A stretch of DNA of 64,000 bases from positions 25,053,615 through 25,117,614 of the forward strand of contig OZ024940.1 in NCBI GenBank assembly GCA_964017235.1, written 5' to 3'. The stretch is from Sabellastarte sp. h YS-2021. Taxonomy: Eukaryota; Annelida; Polychaeta; Sabellida; Sabellidae. The translations under genes were made by a program, and so were the position numbers. Below, piece by piece: positions 30,760 to 43,186 of this stretch (positions are counted from its first letter, which is position 1; each line of letters opens with the position of its first letter). The notes beneath the pieces are model-generated. The model was not told the origin of the DNA. It saw only the letters and a program-made list of their open reading frames with translations, and searched no databases.

Positions 30760-33390
30760 ATGACTGTTTAACATGTCGCTGGCTTGCTGCAAAAATTTAA
30801 ATGAGAAACAACCGGGTTGTGTAATCAGTAAAAAAAGTTTTAAAAAGCGGTTTTAAATTCCTTTCAAAAGCCACTGGGTCACACTGGGACAGGCCACTCG
30901 TATTTCCCACACTGTTATCACGTGGATTCAAACCCGAGACCAAGGATTCAACAGCAAAGGGAGGGTGTGGCATACTAAAGCAAGAAATTCGAAAACACAC
31001 TGGCTGCAAAGTGCTTCCATACTCTTCCCAAACCAATAGGGGCCTGTGTGGGACTGGTCTATAGTCTGTTAAAGAGGCAACAGAGCTATTTGCTGCGAAG
31101 ACCAGCAGTGTCATCGGCAAATGGGCAATTCTACCTTAGCTTGGCCATTTAGCTGTCTACACTGAAAGAGGCGGCTAACCGATGTAAGAGTGTTTTAATA
31201 ACATAGGTACACATGTATATACTGAATACATTTATGGACATCTTTGAAATGTGGGTTACACTTGTGAAAAGTTCTACAATAGAAAAGGACTAAATGTAAC
31301 AAACATCTGGAGACAGTTGGTAAATTAGGTAACTCAAACAGACATTTGACTGGGTGATAAAGGTTTCGACGGTAACACGTACATTATAATAAATACAAAG
31401 TTAGCAGCATGAACACGCTAAAGAAAAGACATGTATATGTGTGTATTATCGATCTGTAAAAGCTTCAACTTTTGTGGCTAAGTTTGTAAAATATTCACGG
31501 GGAGTTCTGAAGTGGAAACTTTTAATTGTTTTGTGTACACATTAAAATAAAGTGCCACTAAATTGGATACCTGTAATATCGGCAGAAGAAATTGAACAAT
31601 ATTTGAAGGTTTCTGCCATGTTTTAAACAAGGTGAGTAAAAGTAATTTGTGTGTTTTTACCCCTTGAAAAGATTTTTGTTCATTTTGTTTTAGACACATA
31701 TTTTTTGGCTGCAAAAAAAATTTGTAAAACAAACAACTGGTGTGTGTTTACCTATTGTTATGGCAACCTTTCTAATTTAACACTTGAATATACCATTCGC
31801 GAGACACAAAGTTAAAGTTTAAAAGGGTTGTTTCAATTATAGCTACATACTGAAATATACACGAGATCCTCACTGATATCTTAAACTACCTTACAGTTTT
31901 ACACTGGGGTTATTCGATTCACGACAATTTAAGTGATTTCAGTGATGGGAAGTGATTTTTTCTATTCGATTCAGGCCTCTCGTGCAACTAAAATCATCAC
32001 ATGAAGTGATCCTACGAGAGAGACTGATCATGTAAGCACTTTTCTTATAATATATGGAAATGATTTAATTTATTCTACCAAAATGACGCCTATTTAATCT
32101 TCAAAAAAAAAGAAACAAGATGTAATTTTGAATCTATATCCATAACCGATCAGGTGTTTCAAATTTTAAACGTGTGCTCTCCAAAAACAACAGGAAATAA
32201 TATTTGCCCATTGACAATATAATTATAATTCTTTTTGACTGTTTCATTTTAATACAAAATTATATTAACCAATCCTTTATACGAAAATAAAACAAATATG
32301 GCTATTCAAAACGTCAGCATAATAATTTCTACATTTATCACTGTGGCATAAAGTTATAAAAAATTATATTTATCTAAATACCCCCCTCCACCTACCCCCT
32401 CCATTTCCATTTCTACACACAGAGACTAAGAGAGAAAACCCGCAATAAATCATCATCATTATCTAGCCTAGTAATTAAATAGTTACAATAGGCCCTGAAT
32501 CTTTATAATTTATTGCGGGCAATAAAGCGGGGGAAAAAATCCTATAGCTTTGTAATCAACAGCAGGAAATTGCTTGCTGAAACAATTAAATGGCTAGCCA
32601 ATAAAAAAAATACCCTCTCGACAATTTCACCCCCAAACCAAGCTTTTGATTTTGGATTTAATATTTTTTATGAACGCCAGAGAAATCAAAAATCCTTGTC
32701 AATACGCGTATACCACTCCAAATGTATCACTCAGAATTTAACAATGTACATAAATTATATACTCGATTGAAGTCGATAAACATTTAAGTATATGCTGATG
32801 ACACAATTGTTTTAAAATGATATAAGGACATGGGCCAAAAAAAAAAAAAAGAAACTGTGGTTGGAGAGATGTTAGTGAGACTAACAAGACTGTTGAACAA
32901 TTTTTCCCATTGTTTACCGTATCAATAATCTTGAGTGGGCTTGCAAAGAGGCGGGAGGGGAGGGGAAGGGGTTTGTTTGCTAAGAGCATGTTACAATTAT
33001 CATTGTAGTGTAATTTATAGGGTTTGATCATAAAACAGGATTGACGAGTACTCTGCAATACGATACTTACAGAAAAAATAAAATAAAAAAATGTACACAG
33101 CTGATCACATAATAAGTGCCTTGGCGTTAAATAGATGGTCTTGGCATTACTTTTGTCACACAGCCGTAATTTCCGTAAGCTTTTACAAGTATACCAAACT
33201 TAAAAAATTCCCCATGTATTTATGTTATTGGGCAAACAGCTACACCAAGGAAGCAGCTGGAAATAGCAGAGATTTGGTACATCTTTTCGAAGGGCTGTTG
33301 CCATTGTCTCATTCAAAGGAATTTTACTTTAAGTTAAGATTTTAATATAACAACCTAGACAAAGTGTTTATAACACAATCACGTAAAAGC
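30760..33390. other. AT-rich DNA, possible SINE scrap and one hairpin
   Basis: Near 30,870-30,960 the minus strand carries CTCGGGTTTGAATCCACG, B-box-like, in a possible worn SINE. At 31,977-32,020 CTCTCGT pairs with ACGAGAG and ATCAC with GTGAT, forming a hairpin. The remainder has only short AT-driven frames. No gene was recognised. Confidence 0.45.
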
Positions 33391-33399
33391 CAAGCTGAT

Positions 33400-33737
33400 G
33401 GTGTGTTCCTTGAGGTCCCGCACTTTGCCACTTCAGTATATAAGTCCATTTTGGCCTCAGCTTTGCTCTTGATGCTCCTAATATTCAGAATGATTTGCCT
33501 GATGATGTATGTTTGTCCACTTCTCTCCACTCATTCAGAGAGAAGCTCAAAACCTGTCTCTCTGAACAAGCATATCCACCCTAATCTCTCCTTTTCCCAG
33601 TATCTCTCTGTGGGGCTGACCCCTGCTATGTCTCGGGTTAATGATTATAGCTTTTCTGCTTTTTCTGTTTAGTGCGCCTAGAGTCTGTCTTTACATGGAG
33701 ATTAAGTGCTGTAAAAATACTATTAGAATTAGAATAA
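33400..33737 (+). mobile_element. CR1/L2-like LINE 3' end, tail subfamily 3
   Basis: In the frame ending at the stop 33,582-33,584 the DNA encodes LDAPNIQNDLPDDV, then SLHSFREKLKTCLSEQAYPP, the C-terminus of a CR1/L2-type reverse transcriptase. The upstream FG-x-x-FA part lies in another frame, so a frameshift is present. The 3' end has GCGCCTAGAGTCTG, GGAGATTAAGTGCTGTAAAA and an ATTAGAATTAGAATAA tail. Confidence 0.85.
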
Positions 33738-34089
33738 ATATAAAGGTAACACCTTCTGTTTTGTATTTATGGTAGTATACATCATTGTTTAATTTATAAA
33801 ATAACCATGGGGACCTTCTAGGGGAATCACTACTGTGAAATGTGAATTTTTATAAATGTAAACAGATCTTTCAGTCCACATCAATGTCGAGGAAAGGAAA
33901 CTTCTGTTAAGACAGTAGTTATATGTGACAAACACTGCATACAGGTACTTTAACTGAACATTAGGACCAGACTGACAAAAGCTTTCAAATCTGACATTTT
34001 GTTTTCCCAAATCAGTAATTTGTCCAAAGCTCAAGTTCTTAGTGGGAATTCAGTACAAAATGGAACAAATCTTGGAACAGCAAATGTTC

Positions 34090-34240
34090 CTTCAAAAAAT
34101 CCGTAGAGATCACCACCAAATTAGATATCATCTGTTCCTCAGGCTACTGTAAATAATTCCTGAAAGTTTTGTCAAAATCCTTCCATAACTTTTCGAGTTA
34201 TTTCCAAAAACAGCCAGACAATGTACTTGGCTTGGTAATC
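34090..34240 (+). mobile_element. CCTCC-element 3' segment
   Basis: GAAAGTTTTGTCAAAATCCT, TCCATAACTTTTCGAGTTAT and a Lys/Gln-like CAAAAACAGCCAGACAATG, ending in TTGGCTTGGTAAT, parallel the 48,540-48,700 copy. This is the block order that precedes the palindromic end of the family. Confidence 0.55.
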
Positions 34241-34636
34241 ATCGCACAGTGAGGAGGCAAACTCGTGATAATCAAACAGTAGTATAACTCAGTAACCTAT
34301 TCAAACGTGATGCGATGCTCTTCAAAAAAGGTCCGAATTTACACAACTCTCGTGCAGTCAGACATTGATGGGCTTTTAAAGCACACACCCCGAAAACGAT
34401 CACTGGGAGGCTGGGTATTTTCTCAGGAAACAACCTTTGCGGCCGTGATATTTGTACAACGGCCCTTTAGTTTTGTGCAAGGTGTTAAAAATTGCAATAT
34501 AAATAATTACAGCCACAAAAATAAAACAAATAAATAATCCATTTAGTCACCACTTTGGCTGGTGGATGTGTTAGAATTTGACTGGGCTGTTAGGTGTATT
34601 ACAGATGAACTATCTGAAAGTTGTAGAGTTTTAATA

Positions 34637-34890
34637 ACTCCACCAAGGATTGAGATATTAAATTCGTGACAGTTTATCTGTGCATTCGTATGTTTGCTAG
34701 TGGGATTGGCTGGATCTTCATGATAAGAAAAAAAATGAGAAGATGGGTCTTGGTCCAAGTTAGATCCCATGAAATTCTGAGAGCGATCTGGATCACCGTC
34801 TGGAAGCAAAAATATATCAAAGATCCAGATTTTCCAATTTACTAATCATTAGTAGCCTCGGCAGATATATGCACTCTCCAAGAGTTTTTC
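34637..34890 (+). mobile_element. CCTCC-element copy
   Basis: It starts with AACTCCACCAAGGA, a degraded version of the palindromic terminus. GGGATTGGCTGGATCTTCAT, GGGTCTTGGTCCAAGTTAGA and GAGAGCGATCTGGATCACC follow, and it ends with CCTCGGCAGATATATGCACT. No open frame is present. A separate 3' fragment of the same family lies about 400 bp upstream. Confidence 0.6.
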
Positions 34891-34894
34891 TTCG

Positions 34895-36140
34895 ACCATG
34901 TGTGAAGATGAAAAACAACTATGTCAGAATTCTTAGGCATGACATTTGTCCACAGCCTAATCTTCCCGAAGCTTCTATGACTACACAATGCATTTATGTC
35001 ACCAATCTGTCGGTAACAATCCTCTCGGCCCAAAGTCTGGAAAAGTATGTGACAAAACTCACAGAGATTTGGGCTGCATTTTCAAAAGAATGCTGCAGTA
35101 CCATTTGAAGGGTATTTGTTTTAGTCAATTTAATACAAAGGTAAAACCTTCCATTTTATATTTACAGCAATTTTTGTTGTTCTTTTTACACAAGAAAAAC
35201 AGCCAATTCTAGACCTTCTAGGAAAAGACCGCCATCTCGCAAGCCACTGAGTTCATTGGACAAGGATGTCATTTTTTGTTTTAACCTTACCAATTATAAA
35301 ATATAAAATATATACTTCAGGAGTTTTTATTACATTTATTATCCAATGTTACTCAAATGTTGGATCTACTTTCGGTATCATAGTAGACAGAGAAATGAGT
35401 TATTCAGAACTCACTCGGCAGACTTTATGCAGAGTTATAGTTCAATTAATGGAAGCCTGGGTAGCTCTAAATTACTATTCGAACAGTAATTTTGTCCAAC
35501 AAGTGATGGGTTATTACCATAATTCCAAAATAATAGGTGTAAAATTAAGCTTAAAATTACCTTTCATGTGAGTGATAATTGAGCGGACTTTTCAAAAATG
35601 GTATTCCAACAATTTTGGCCATTTTGACCATTAAGAGTTACTGACACAGCCACATAGTATTAGAATGTCCCTTTCAACTCTGAGTTCTAAGGTTTCTAAT
35701 AGTGTTCCGAGCCTCACATTGCTACTGTGAGAAAAATACTACCTCCCCCCCTCTCCTCCCCCCCCCCCCCACCCCACTGTCATCGTCACTGCATCAATTG
35801 AGGTACATCAGTCACTCATTGCGAGGAAAACCTATCCATACAGATTGGTTTTATTTATTCATGTTCGTCGGAACTTTCAATTATCAAAAGACTCGCACAC
35901 ACACATATATATTTATAGAGAGATCAAAAGGCAAAACTGATGGTCACAATTGATGGAGCAGTCCATATAGGTTAAACACTAATGAAATGGAATAGCACAC
36001 GGCACAGGACCACATTATTGCCTAATGCCGGTGTCACATTTGTCCGTTCCAATGCCTCGATGGATGCCGCAATCTCTCTGTGCGTCCCCAGCCCACGATT
36101 TATAGCTGTGGCCAGAATGCAAGTATGTCCCATCTGCCTG
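34895..36140. other. Unique DNA with C-rich tract; no supported gene
   Basis: A C-rich run lies around 35,745-35,775. A segment at 35,995-36,175 is open in more than one frame on opposite strands, but neither translation recalls a protein. The rest shows nothing. Confidence 0.45.
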
Positions 36141-36149
36141 GTTGACACT

Positions 36150-36628
36150 CTGCCTGTCAAATACTGCATGTTCAAAACCGCAACATTAGTTTATATATAT
36201 TTCTACACAGTGGTTTGCCTTAACTCTTTCGGACCAACCTTGTCTCTGAGCAGTTGCTCTTACCAGGTGTAGTCACCCTAACTGTCAATACCTCACAGTT
36301 CCTCCTATCCACTCCTCACTCTACAAGTCAGTCAAACACTTTGGACATGGCTTTGCTTTTTGACGCTCCTAAGATTTGGAAGAATCTCCTCCTGATAATA
36401 TATGCAGTGCAACATCAGTTGCCTCCTTCAGGTAAAAAGCTCGAAACTTAACTGTTTGTAAAGTCCTATCTGCCATAGCCTCCCTGTCATCCCTGCGTCT
36501 TCTTTGGTGCGACCTGCCTATGTCATTGGACGAACAATTATTCACCTTGTTACCGTTCAGTTGTGCCTTAGAATCTGTCAACTGATGGAGATTAAGCGCT
36601 ATAAAAGTCCACATTAGATTAGATTCCA
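36150..36628 (+). mobile_element. CR1/L2-like LINE 3' end, tail subfamily 2
   Basis: LPVKYCMFKTATLVY at 36,151-36,195 is the conserved region ahead of the C-terminus in CR1/L2-type ORFs. Further on DAPKIWK and PPSG-like pieces appear in shifted frames. The 3' end has GTGCCTTAGAATCTGTC, GGAGATTAAGCGCTATAAAA and an ATTAGATTAGATT tail. Several frameshifts make it non-functional. Confidence 0.82.
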
Positions 36629-36704
36629 AACCTTTTACCATAGTCTGGACATGTTTGCGGAGGGGGGCTGTAACTTGCAAAGGTAAAAGGAAAAGTTTTT
36701 CTTC

Positions 36705-36965
36705 GGGCCCAGTGGCCCAGCACTCACGTCTGGTTTCTTTGGCATGAAACGACTCAAGAGTGCTTCTACGTGCCTGAACAGGATGTCAATCTGTCACTGT
36801 TTTACCTCACCGACTAGTATTGGGAGCCATTTGAACTCCTCAGTGAAGAGGGACACACATGTGGAAGCACCTTGTCTAAATGGACAATTTCCATGCCAAG
36901 GATCGAACCCCGGACCTTCCACTTTGAAGTCCAACACCCTATCTACAAGGCCACAGGGACCTCAG
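36705..36965 (-). mobile_element. tRNA-headed SINE, singleton family F
   Basis: The minus strand starts GGTCCCTGTGGCCTTGTAGA, contains TAGGGTGTTGGACTTC and a strong B box, CCGGGGTTCGATCCTTGG. A body unlike A-E follows, extending to about 36,705. The head looks well preserved, but no second copy exists in the window and the 3' limit is approximate. Confidence 0.6.
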
Positions 36966-36984
36966 ACCTCATAGATGCTATTAA

Positions 36985-37160
36985 TGTCTCTTCCAGACTC
37001 AGGGATAACCAATTGTCAATGTCCCTGATGTTATTTAGTCTGGCCCCTTGGTGACAGGACCCAATGACAGAGGACAACCATTTTTAATGCCCCCTGTGAG
37101 CTACTACATATCTGTCTGCTCCTGGGATCGAAGGGAAGTCCTCTCGATACTTCAGTGCAG
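36985..37160 (-). mobile_element. Diverged SINE, family D (copy 5)
   Basis: The plus strand keeps the family D blocks AATGTCCCTGATGTTATTTA, GGACCCAATGACAGAGGACA and GAGCTACTACATATCTGTCT, with the B-box region mutated (CTGGGATCGAAGGG). It lies directly behind SINE F in the same orientation. Confidence 0.6.
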
Positions 37161-37274
37161 AATCTTAGCCCAAATACCTATACACTGCTTTGTTTCATCC
37201 CCTCAAAACCTATCCTAATATGACTTACAAAAGTGTTCTGAAACTGATATTAAATCCATAAAATGGATCAATCC

Positions 37275-37440
37275 AACCTTGGGGTTATAAATCTCTTTCA
37301 CCAGCCAAGGTTGTGTCATGACAGGATCTTGGTGCATCGTCCCACAAGTTGTCATGAGCTAGGTTCAAACCTATAACCACAGGGTTGAGAGCCTAGTGAT
37401 TAACCTAGGTATTAACTCAGTAACTGACACGTCAACTAAG
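37275..37440 (-). mobile_element. tRNA-headed SINE, family G-like
   Basis: The minus strand has TTACTGAGTTAATACCTAGG, TTAATCACTAGGCTCTCAAC and the B-box-like TAGGTTTGAACCTAGC, then CTTGTGGGACGATGCACCAA and a CACAACCTTGGCTGGTGAAA end. It is loosely similar to the right-edge element at 63.8 kb. Confidence 0.5.
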
Positions 37441-37858
37441 CCAAGTCTCCTTCCGTCCTGATCGATGCGAAGGCCCCCAAATGTAGTGAAAGAGACTAAA
37501 GAAAGCTGGACTGTGTGTGTTTGTGTTTCTCGATTTGATAAATTGGATGCATTGTCACAATATACTACATGAAATAACTTTCATCTACGACGTCATCATG
37601 CCGTCTGATGGTTTGGGCTTGGCACACTCTCCCCCATTTCAAAAGGATGAAGTTAATGAGTTGTGTCTCCCTCCCAATTCCGTTTACATTAGGACTATAA
37701 TCAGTCACTGCGTGTGATATTTCTTTTGATATATTTATGAGCCACGTTTTTGGAATATGTGGCACTAGCGCTGGATTTCCTTTTTGTAGTAGCTATTTCG
37801 GTCTGGGCAGATTTTATATTGCCTTCATGGCAGCTGAAAGTGGTCAAAATGTAAACTT

Positions 37859-38050
37859 TATTACCTCAGCCAAGGAGGTGTTGTTTACATGACTCTTATT
37901 TCTGTTTGTCTGTCTGTTTGTTAGGAGGATTATGCAAATACTACTGGCTCAATATCCATGAAAAAATAATGGGTCTTGGTCCAACTTAGAGCCTATTAAA
38001 TTTTGAGAGTAATCTGTTTTGATGCCTGGATACGTAAAAAAATTTCCAAG
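37859..38050 (+). mobile_element. CCTCC-element copy, 5' part
   Basis: It opens with TTACCTCAGCCAAGGAGGTG and a GTCTGTCTGTTTGTTAGGAG stretch, then GATTATGCAAATACTACTGG, GGGTCTTGGTCCAACTTAGA and GAGAGTAATCTG. A candidate matching 3' end (CAGACCGACAGACAAACAAA, then CCTCCGGGGAAGG) sits near 38,852-38,905, so the whole element could span 37,859-38,905, though the interior is not shared with other copies. Confidence 0.65.
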
Positions 38051-39324
38051 ATCCATATTTCTGAATGATAGAAGAGATGGCACAGTGGATGTCATCAGGC
38101 AAACTTGTTCCATACCTTGGGAGGCCCATAGGCAAGCTAAATCCAAACTGCTTTGTAGAACTACCCTTTGTGATATGACCGAACAGGAAGCTGGAGGTGG
38201 GAGGTGAGTCAGTTACTCAATGAGCCCCTCCCAACCCCTCCCTGTCTAAACTCTTTCATCGCAGAATCTTGAAAGAACAAGAAACAACAAGTAAGAATCC
38301 TTTCTAAGAGTTTGTCCAAAATCAAGAAATAAAATCCGACTGCTCATTTTAACATTTTTAACCTGCAAAGGGGGCCACAAAGAATATGGCTCATCACCAT
38401 AAACATCTCGGATGGATTTCGATGTAAATCCCTGGCAAATCTCCAGGGCTAAATTTCCCCAAGTCGTTTGCTGGGGCGACCGGCTTTGCAACCGTTTGGT
38501 TTATTGGCATCATTTGTTCCAGCAAAACTGTTTACGACACTCTATGTCTGTTTTCTTTTTGACTCTTGGGCCAAAGAAGCTTTTGCCTTCAAAGTACTTT
38601 ACACAGATCCCTCTTGAGGGGGGGAGAGGGGTACAATATAAAGGCCGGTTTTCTTCTTAGATAAAACTCGAAAGCCCCAGTACAATACAGACCTCCAACA
38701 GGGGGCGTTTCCAAGACTTGGGGATGTTTTTTTTTGTATTCAGCATATGATCCATATCTTTCCTAAAATGTTATCCTTTTTTGTCTTTTCCCTACCCACA
38801 TAAAAATCCTTAAAGATTCATTTATTGACAATTTTGGAGAGACTGCAAACAATCAGACCGACAGACAAACAAACAAATGCATCGAAAAACCTCCGGGGAA
38901 GGCTAAATAAGACAGAAATATTACACAGCACAATCGTATGAATGTTCCACTAATAAAACTGAAAGAAAACCAAATAAAATGAGGGGTTGTTTTTGTCTGA
39001 TAAATGTACACACAGTCCCACTATAAAAAGCTAAGGTTATAGCGCATAGTAAATAGATCTGATACACTGAGATTTATAATCTTCTTCGAGCCGGAGAATA
39101 TGATAAAAAAAAAGTTTCACACTAGGACCAGAAATAACAAAGTTATGATTATTTTATTACACTCCAAGAACCTTAATTACACCTCCAGAAATCAAGGTGT
39201 CATGAACCTCCATTTTTAGAAACACAAACGAGGGGCAGCTCTTTTGACACACTGTAGGCAAACAGACAAACGGACAGATCTCGATGCCGCAGACACAAGT
39301 TGTCAACACAGTTGCCCGAAGATC

Positions 39325-39478
39325 TTTGGGGGCCTCCTGTTTAACAAGTTTGGCATCTAATCACAGGCGGTCCTTTTTCACGCGGGTTGATCTCCCACAA
39401 GTGGCAATCCGACGGCCTGACCTATATAGCCCTGGATGTAAAGCCCTAACTTTGTCACAATCGCAGCTTGACTGCGAC
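39325..39478 (+). mobile_element. Diverged SINE, family B (copy 4)
   Basis: The plus-strand blocks TTTAACAAGTTTGGCATCTA, ATCACAGGCGGTCC, the B-box-like GCGGGTTGATCTCCCACAAG and TATAGCCCTGGATGTAAAGC follow the family B order. The GTTGAACGGGA block is deleted. Confidence 0.65.
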
Positions 39479-39484
39479 ATAATT

Positions 39485-41600
39485 TCAGCTGATGAGTGAG
39501 GCAACTTTGAAACACTCAAAACCCCTAATAAAGAAAAAAAATAAATTCAAAATCGTATTGAGATATAAATCCACCCCCTCCTGCCCATCAAGGCAGTTAA
39601 CCTAAAGGGTGAATGCCATCACACAAAAAAAACGGGACAGAGAAATGGCTGATATTAGACTAACTTAACCTTTTCAGTGTGTGTTTAACAATGATCGACA
39701 AGGGTTTTGCGAGCACTTGATAGCAATGTGCCATTGTCAGGGAAAAGCCTTTCACCGAGCCCATGGAAAGAAAAAAAAGAGAAATAAAAAAATTTCCGGC
39801 TTTGCAGAAGAAAACATCATTATCCTTAAGGGCCACCCTTAATGGGCCAACTATATTTAAGTAAATGAAGTTATTTCTGAGTGCCAGATCTAATTAGGAT
39901 AACAATATTTAAAGAATTTAATTGAGCATATATATATTTATGAATAAACCGTTTCCGAGAATATATATATTGGATATAGTCTTAGTGGTGAGATTAGCAG
40001 TGTGTAACTCTTTTATCGGTCTCTATAAGCTCAGTTGGTGGGTAAGTTTGAGGCTAGTTGGTGGTTTACTTGTTTTCTAGCCATTTGCTAACCCAGCATA
40101 TTTTTTTGTTTTCTTGCCAAATGGTTCCCCAAAGGGGCTGATATGGGGGCTCCAGTCGTTATATGCCAAGGATGGCATTAACACATGGTATGTTGGTCAA
40201 ACAACTGTCTGTCAATGTTAAGAGGGGGATATAGGGGGCTTTCACATTTAGCCAGACAAATGGACATGATTTTAATGAACGTCTCAACAGAAAATATATT
40301 TATTTTTTATTTTTCCTACCCCAGACAGCATCTTTTTACTGTCGGAAATAGCTGTATCGCTCTGCTATTATATAAAACTGAATCAGATATACCTTTGTTG
40401 TAGCTTTACTGTTTTAAAAATGTTATATAGTTTTACTCTTTTGAAAATCAAATATTGTTTTGAAAATGGATTGTGCTTTCTGTTTTAAAACGGCAATATT
40501 TAACCATTTTAAAAATGGTTTATTTTTACCATCACAAAATAGCTTATTTCTACTATTTTAAAAATGATGTGAGTTTACTGAGGCCTTTAAAAATGGCATA
40601 TTTTTATAATTTTAAAATGACATAAGCATGCTGTTTTTAAAAAAATAAAAAAAACTCTCACAAATTGATTTTTACTGAGGTTGAGTGAAAGTACTGTAGG
40701 TGAAGGATATTTGCATCTTACGCTTGTTTTAATGATTAATATTTTATTCAAATGAAATCCACACTATTATATAAAGCATGCACAAATAAGTATTTTATCT
40801 TCAAACAATGTCATTACTTACAGCGAAGAGCATTAGGGTTAGTATAAATTATGGAAAAGGCATTTAATTTGTAAAAAAGACGTATTTTAGACCTCTAGGC
40901 AACAAAAGCTTTCAAATAGCTACTGAGTGTATCCGTCACTGAACTTTTTGGTGTTTAATTTATTGGGAGTGGAAAAATGTCCTCAATGCTAGAAATTCCC
41001 ACTCTATTGCAAACAGTCCCAGATTAAGACAAGTTGATATATTATTCAAGCCTAATATATTATTCATGGAAATCACACACAAAACTGTTCTAAATTGAAA
41101 TAAATTACAAACTTTGTTACTCAGGAAATTTAGCACTTACTGTTTTGCTTATGGCCTGTGAGATTTAGAGTGCAAAACATTTCATCAGTTAGAGCATCAG
41201 TGTCAGGGTATAAAACATAAATTTGTCTTTTGTCATAGTTTTACATTCTTTTATTACTTAAGAGGAAGCCAAAGAAGCTCAATAATTCAAAAGTTTGGTA
41301 TTAAATCAGTCAACATGACAAACATGTGGAATGGGGGGGGGGGGGGGCTTTTGTGATACGACTTTTCAAGTTAACATTGACGTAAAGACTGCAAACATTA
41401 ATAGCTAGGGCTCCGGCTGTTGTAAGATCCAAAATCAAAAGTACTTGGCTATTGAGATTCTTGCTTTTTATTCATTTAAATCCTAGCTGTACACCAAGGC
41501 ATACCCCACATTAGTCTGAATATCCCCCCCCACCCACCCCCACCCCCGTTATTCATTGTGGGTGCCCGACCCTTTTGTGTCCCCGGATACTGTTATTAGT
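39485..41600. other. AT-rich DNA with a minisatellite and a G15 tract
   Basis: Outside the separately listed minisatellite at 40,405-40,645 the only structures are TATATATATT stretches around 39,930-39,970 and a G15 run at 41,333-41,347. No gene was recognised. Confidence 0.5.
40405..40645. repeat. AT-rich minisatellite, period ~25 bp, about 10 units
   Basis: Variants of GTTTTAAAAATGGTATATTT recur at about 40,411; 40,438; 40,457; 40,481; 40,505; 40,531; 40,555; 40,584; 40,609 and 40,633. The spacing is 19-29 bp with a mode near 24-25. The units are strongly diverged, which suggests an old array. Confidence 0.65.
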
Positions 41601-41609
41601 TGACCATTT

Positions 41610-41655
41610 TATAAAAGGGAGATTAAGCGCTATAGAAGTCCAGTTAGAATTAGAA
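41610..41655 (+). mobile_element. CR1/L2-like LINE terminal scrap, tail subfamily 3
   Basis: Only the last ~45 nt remain: GGAGATTAAGCGCTATAGAA, GTCC and the AGTTAGAATTAGAAT tail. They match the ends of the LINE remnants at 30.75 and 33.73 kb. This is an extreme 5' truncation. Confidence 0.7.
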
Positions 41656-42499
41656 TCCTCGTTTTCCAAATACCAAAAGGTGACTATAGCAATAATTAAT
41701 ATTCTACATAGGTCACTCCAAAAACTACATTGGCACTTGCTAAACCCAATATTAAGGTAAAAAAGTACACATTTCACCCCCATAAACTTGTGGTAAAAAA
41801 ACGGGGTGAAGAGGCAACTTTGTGGCCAAAATGGCGTATTAGCAGATAAATTGTAAAATTTTACTTGTTCTGTAAGTGGACGTTAAGTTCAATAGAATAA
41901 AGCGCATGCACGTACTCTACATAGAATTGTAAAATCACACACAAAACAAAATCCACTTTGAAATTGTACAGTCAAGCAATTGTGGGATATTTATGATCAT
42001 TAACATAACTGCATCAAAAGTATATTGTGACTCTTACTCTCCTATTCAGAGCAAGATTAATCTTAATGGAGTTTAAGATTCACCTTAAACACAATGATAG
42101 TAATTTTGCAGGACTTGCAAAAATAATAATAATATAACTGATTTAGTCTTTTGAAACAAGATTTTGTTTGTTGTGTAGTGTACAAAACAGTCCTTGAAAG
42201 AAATTTAAGTTTCCATGTACAGGTCATAAATGTTGTAATAATAAAAATATAACAAACCATCCTCAAAAGGGCACTTCAAAACTATTCCTTTTTCATCTTC
42301 ATTTCGTTTTGTTTCCTGCACAAAAAGAGTAACATGTTTTGAGGGGAGGAGGGGGGGGGGGGGGTGTTAATAAAAAGGGAATTTACAAAAAGTGTTGAAG
42401 CTTTACTTCTGAAAATACCAGACTTCACTGCTGCTGTGGCTTAGTGTGAGCATTTAACACGCAAGCTAACGTGATATGGTTGCTTTATATTTTTGGGGG

Positions 42500-43186
42500 T
42501 GGGAGAATTTTTTGGCTAAGTCTGACACTTAAATCTAGGACTTTTTGTCTTGACTAAGTTTTGGGCTTAAGTGGATTTCACATAAGGGGACTTTGTTGAT
42601 TTATTTATTTTTTTCAACATCGCTTTCAACACTGTATAGGTCATATCATGACGGGTAGTTTTGTGGGCAGAGGAAACCAGTACATACAGTTGGTCAAGGT
42701 TCTTTACTGTAAACTGCTGGATTACACTACCAACTTCCCCACATAAGGTCTTTGTTAAGGCCCAAGCTTAGATGGATTTATCAAATAACCACAGTGGTTT
42801 TCTCAGTCATGTGACCTTTTATTTCTACTCAACTATACAACCAGACATAAATTCTTTGTGTGTGTGTTTTTTTTTTTTTTTTTTTTTTTGGGGGGGGGAA
42901 TGATGTTTTGCAATGGAAAACCTTGGAACAACATAAAAACGTGAAAAACCTACATAAGCGAGGTGTTCTATACTTACTTATACTATATTTTCAGTCATTG
43001 CAACCATATTTACACCTCTGTATACGTGCACACTAGTGAAAACCACTCACCAGTGGACTTAACTTTAAGCCTGAGACTTAGCCAAAGCTTTGACTTAGCT
43101 GCTTTGTGAAGACTACAGACTTAGCCTAAGTTTAAGACTTTAAGCCTGAGTCCGGGCTAAGATCTCTCTGTGAAATTAGCCCCACG
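42500..43186. mobile_element. MITE, family M (copy 3), AAGTC variant, interrupted by SINE A
   Basis: Inverted subterminal blocks (CTAAGTCTGACACTTAAATC near 42,518 and CTTAGCCTAAGTTTAAGACT near 43,120) enclose the family centre AACCACAGTGGTTTTCTC. The right end is GGGCTAAGATCTCTCTGTGA, then AATTAGCCCC. A SINE A fragment at 42,598-42,741 splits the left part, and a T23/G9 tract (42,867-42,898) has expanded inside. It is non-coding. Confidence 0.65.
42598..42741 (-). mobile_element. Truncated SINE, family A (copy 5), inside MITE M
   Basis: The minus-strand 3' half of family A is present (GGTCATATCATGACGGGTAG block on the plus strand, then CAGTACATACAGTTGGTCAA). The tRNA head is missing. The flanks, CATAAGG-GGA-CTTTGTT at 42,581-42,597 and CATAAGG-T-CTTTGTT at 42,742-42,756, resemble target duplications with a small indel, so truncation at the 5' end may have happened on insertion. 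Confidence 0.75.

Noticed and set aside
35982..36175. Overlapping open frames on both strands with balanced composition
   Set aside because: The two readings exclude each other, no family is recognisable, and no splice pair supports either. Kept only as a weak candidate for a database search.
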